From Cichorium intybus (taxonomy: Eukaryota; Streptophyta; Magnoliopsida; Asterales; Asteraceae), in assembly GCA_023525715.1 (NCBI GenBank), contig CM042013.1, forward strand, positions 83,254,494 to 83,318,493: a stretch of DNA of 64,000 nt. Reading direction: 5' to 3'. This document shows, piece after piece, positions 63,061 to 64,000 of this stretch. A model generated the notes under the pieces. It made no database searches, was not told the origin of the DNA, and worked only from the letters and a program-made list of their open reading frames with translations. A program made the translations under genes and the position numbers. Position 1 is the first letter of the stretch. Each line of letters opens with the position of its first letter.

Positions 63061-63895
63061 CTATGTCGTTTAGGTTTCCTCGTTGTATTCTCTGGTCGAG
63101 TTCTTTCTTCAGCACGGCGCATTCTGCAGTGTCATGCCCGTAGCACTTGTGGAATTCGCAGTACTTAGATTGATCTCTCGGGCGTTCTGGCGTTTTCCTT
63201 GTTGGCTTGCTTTTTTCTGTGACAGCCAGAACGTCCGTCCGCCTATATCTCCTGTCATCTCTATAGTGGTTGTTATAGGGTTTTGGAGGTTTACCCCTTC
63301 TGAATGGTTGTCGTCTATCACTAGGATACTGTGGGTGGCCTTCCCTCGATTTTGATGAGGAAGTAGCTGCGGCTTTTAGGTATGCTTCTTTGGCGGTCGT
63401 GCCCTCTTCCTGTCATAGGAAACGTTCTACTCGCTCCTTCATTTCCTGGCGAGTGGCTGGTGGTTTTCCCAAAAATTTCGTTGATAATGGACCTGGCAGT
63501 AAGCCATGTGTGAAAGCTCCGGTCACCAGGTTGTCATTTTGCCATGGTACATTCAGCGTTGCTTCATTGAATCGTTTAAAATAGGCTCTAACCGTTTCAC
63601 CCTCCAGTTGCTTGCAGCCAATGATCTCTCGAATATCCCCTCTATATTTACGCAGTTGCATGAAGTTTGAGAGGAATTGTTCTTTGAGCTCGGTAAAGTT
63701 TCTGATGCTGCTTGGCACGAGACTTTTAAACCATGCGCCTGCGTTCCCGTCCAGCGTCGTCGGGAAGTGCGTACACCAGAAGCGTTCATCCAACTTCAGT
63801 GATTGCATATGCCATTCGTACGTGTCGATATGGCTATCTGGGCAGGTGGTTCCGTTATAAGTTTTCAAGTGTGGCAGCTTGGCTGTGTTTGGCAT
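63061..63895 (-). pseudogene. Gag of Tat element C, partial
   Basis: 63895-63413 gives the gag core (CPDSHIDTYEWHMQSLKLDE, FPTTLDGNAGAWFKSLVP, QFLSNFMQLRKYRGD, AYFKRFNEATL). A TGA at 63413-63415 replaces an Arg codon. Beyond it the frame leads into an Arg-rich linker and the knuckle CEFHKCYGHDTAEC near 63130. The N-terminus continues to the window edge and beyond. Confidence 0.87.
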
Positions 63896-64000
63896 GTCGT
63901 ACTCGTGTATTTCTTTGACGAACGGGGACTTGTGTGCTAGGGGGAAGTAAGCTTGTGTTGTTTGTTGTTTGGACGGGGGATGTGACGGTTTGGTACATCA

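Larger units (their letters stand above)
54874..64000 (-). mobile_element. Tat-lineage Ty3/gypsy retrotransposon C (runs off the window)
   Basis: Same family as B but in the opposite direction, so the 3' ends of B and C face each other across 318 bases. Visible parts: 3' LTR, polypurine tract, antisense gene, minisatellite, integrase, RNase H domains, reverse transcriptase, protease and most of gag. The LTR is roughly 80% like that of B, and the pol proteins are closer. The 5' LTR is beyond 64000. Several stops and an 11-base deletion in the integrase make pol defective. Confidence 0.93.

Overview
This window is nuclear DNA from a flowering plant, most likely a eudicot. The evidence is the plant-type retroelement lineages (L1-type LINE, Ty1/copia, and Ty3/gypsy elements with Tat-type gag, double RNase H and an antisense extra gene), tRNA-iMet primer sites, and one seven-exon host gene. 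I cannot name the species. Almost everything else is repeats: several layers of nested retrotransposons, three MITE-like elements, a pair of long direct repeats and eleven long TA-rich microsatellites.

Layout. 1-6085: AT-rich decayed repeats. A ~1.26 kb unit occurs twice in direct orientation (1-1257 and 4772-6085) around an eroded gypsy/Tekay-like remnant and several TA tracts. 6086-12207: an L1-type LINE set between two TA tracts, with broken ORF1 and fully open ORF2 (1201 aa). 12208-12860: unassigned, possibly organellar. 13134-14885 (minus): the only host gene, a TrmL/SpoU-family tRNA 2'-O-methyltransferase; its seven exons join to an open 264-aa frame. 14886-17398: promoter-side and MITE-rich DNA with microsatellites.

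17399-36266: Tat-lineage gypsy element A (plus strand; 562-bp LTRs, TSD TATAT), split in its integrase by a Ty1/copia element (23073-31975, minus; 780-bp LTRs). The copia 5' LTR is itself split by a 1109-bp solo-LTR-like insertion (30360-31468). 36267-36675: a small TIR element between TA tracts. 36676-54555: Tat element B (plus; 633-bp LTRs, TSD ATATA), whose gag is split by a very young non-autonomous element with giant 2996-bp LTRs (37699-45188, TSD GTTCA). 54556-54873: spacer. 54874-64000: Tat element C (minus; same family as B), running off the window and facing B tail to tail.

The most interesting system is the extra gene carried by all three Tat elements on the strand opposite gag-pol. 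It lies between pol and the 3' LTR and encodes a protein of about 700 aa. It has a short intron at the same codon in all three copies, indels between B and C that mostly keep the frame, and blocks (middle and C-terminus) conserved between the diverged A and B/C families. A CCCGC block, and in B and C a TATA-like box, precede its ATG at matching positions. Sense gag-pol and this gene converge on a minisatellite built from dimeric units (83 bp in A, 118 bp in B and C). Each Tat element therefore looks like a two-gene, convergently transcribed unit.

Relative ages from LTR differences counted by eye: Tat A ~2.5%, Tat B ~1.9%, copia ~0.9%, giant-LTR element ~0.13%. This order agrees with the nesting.
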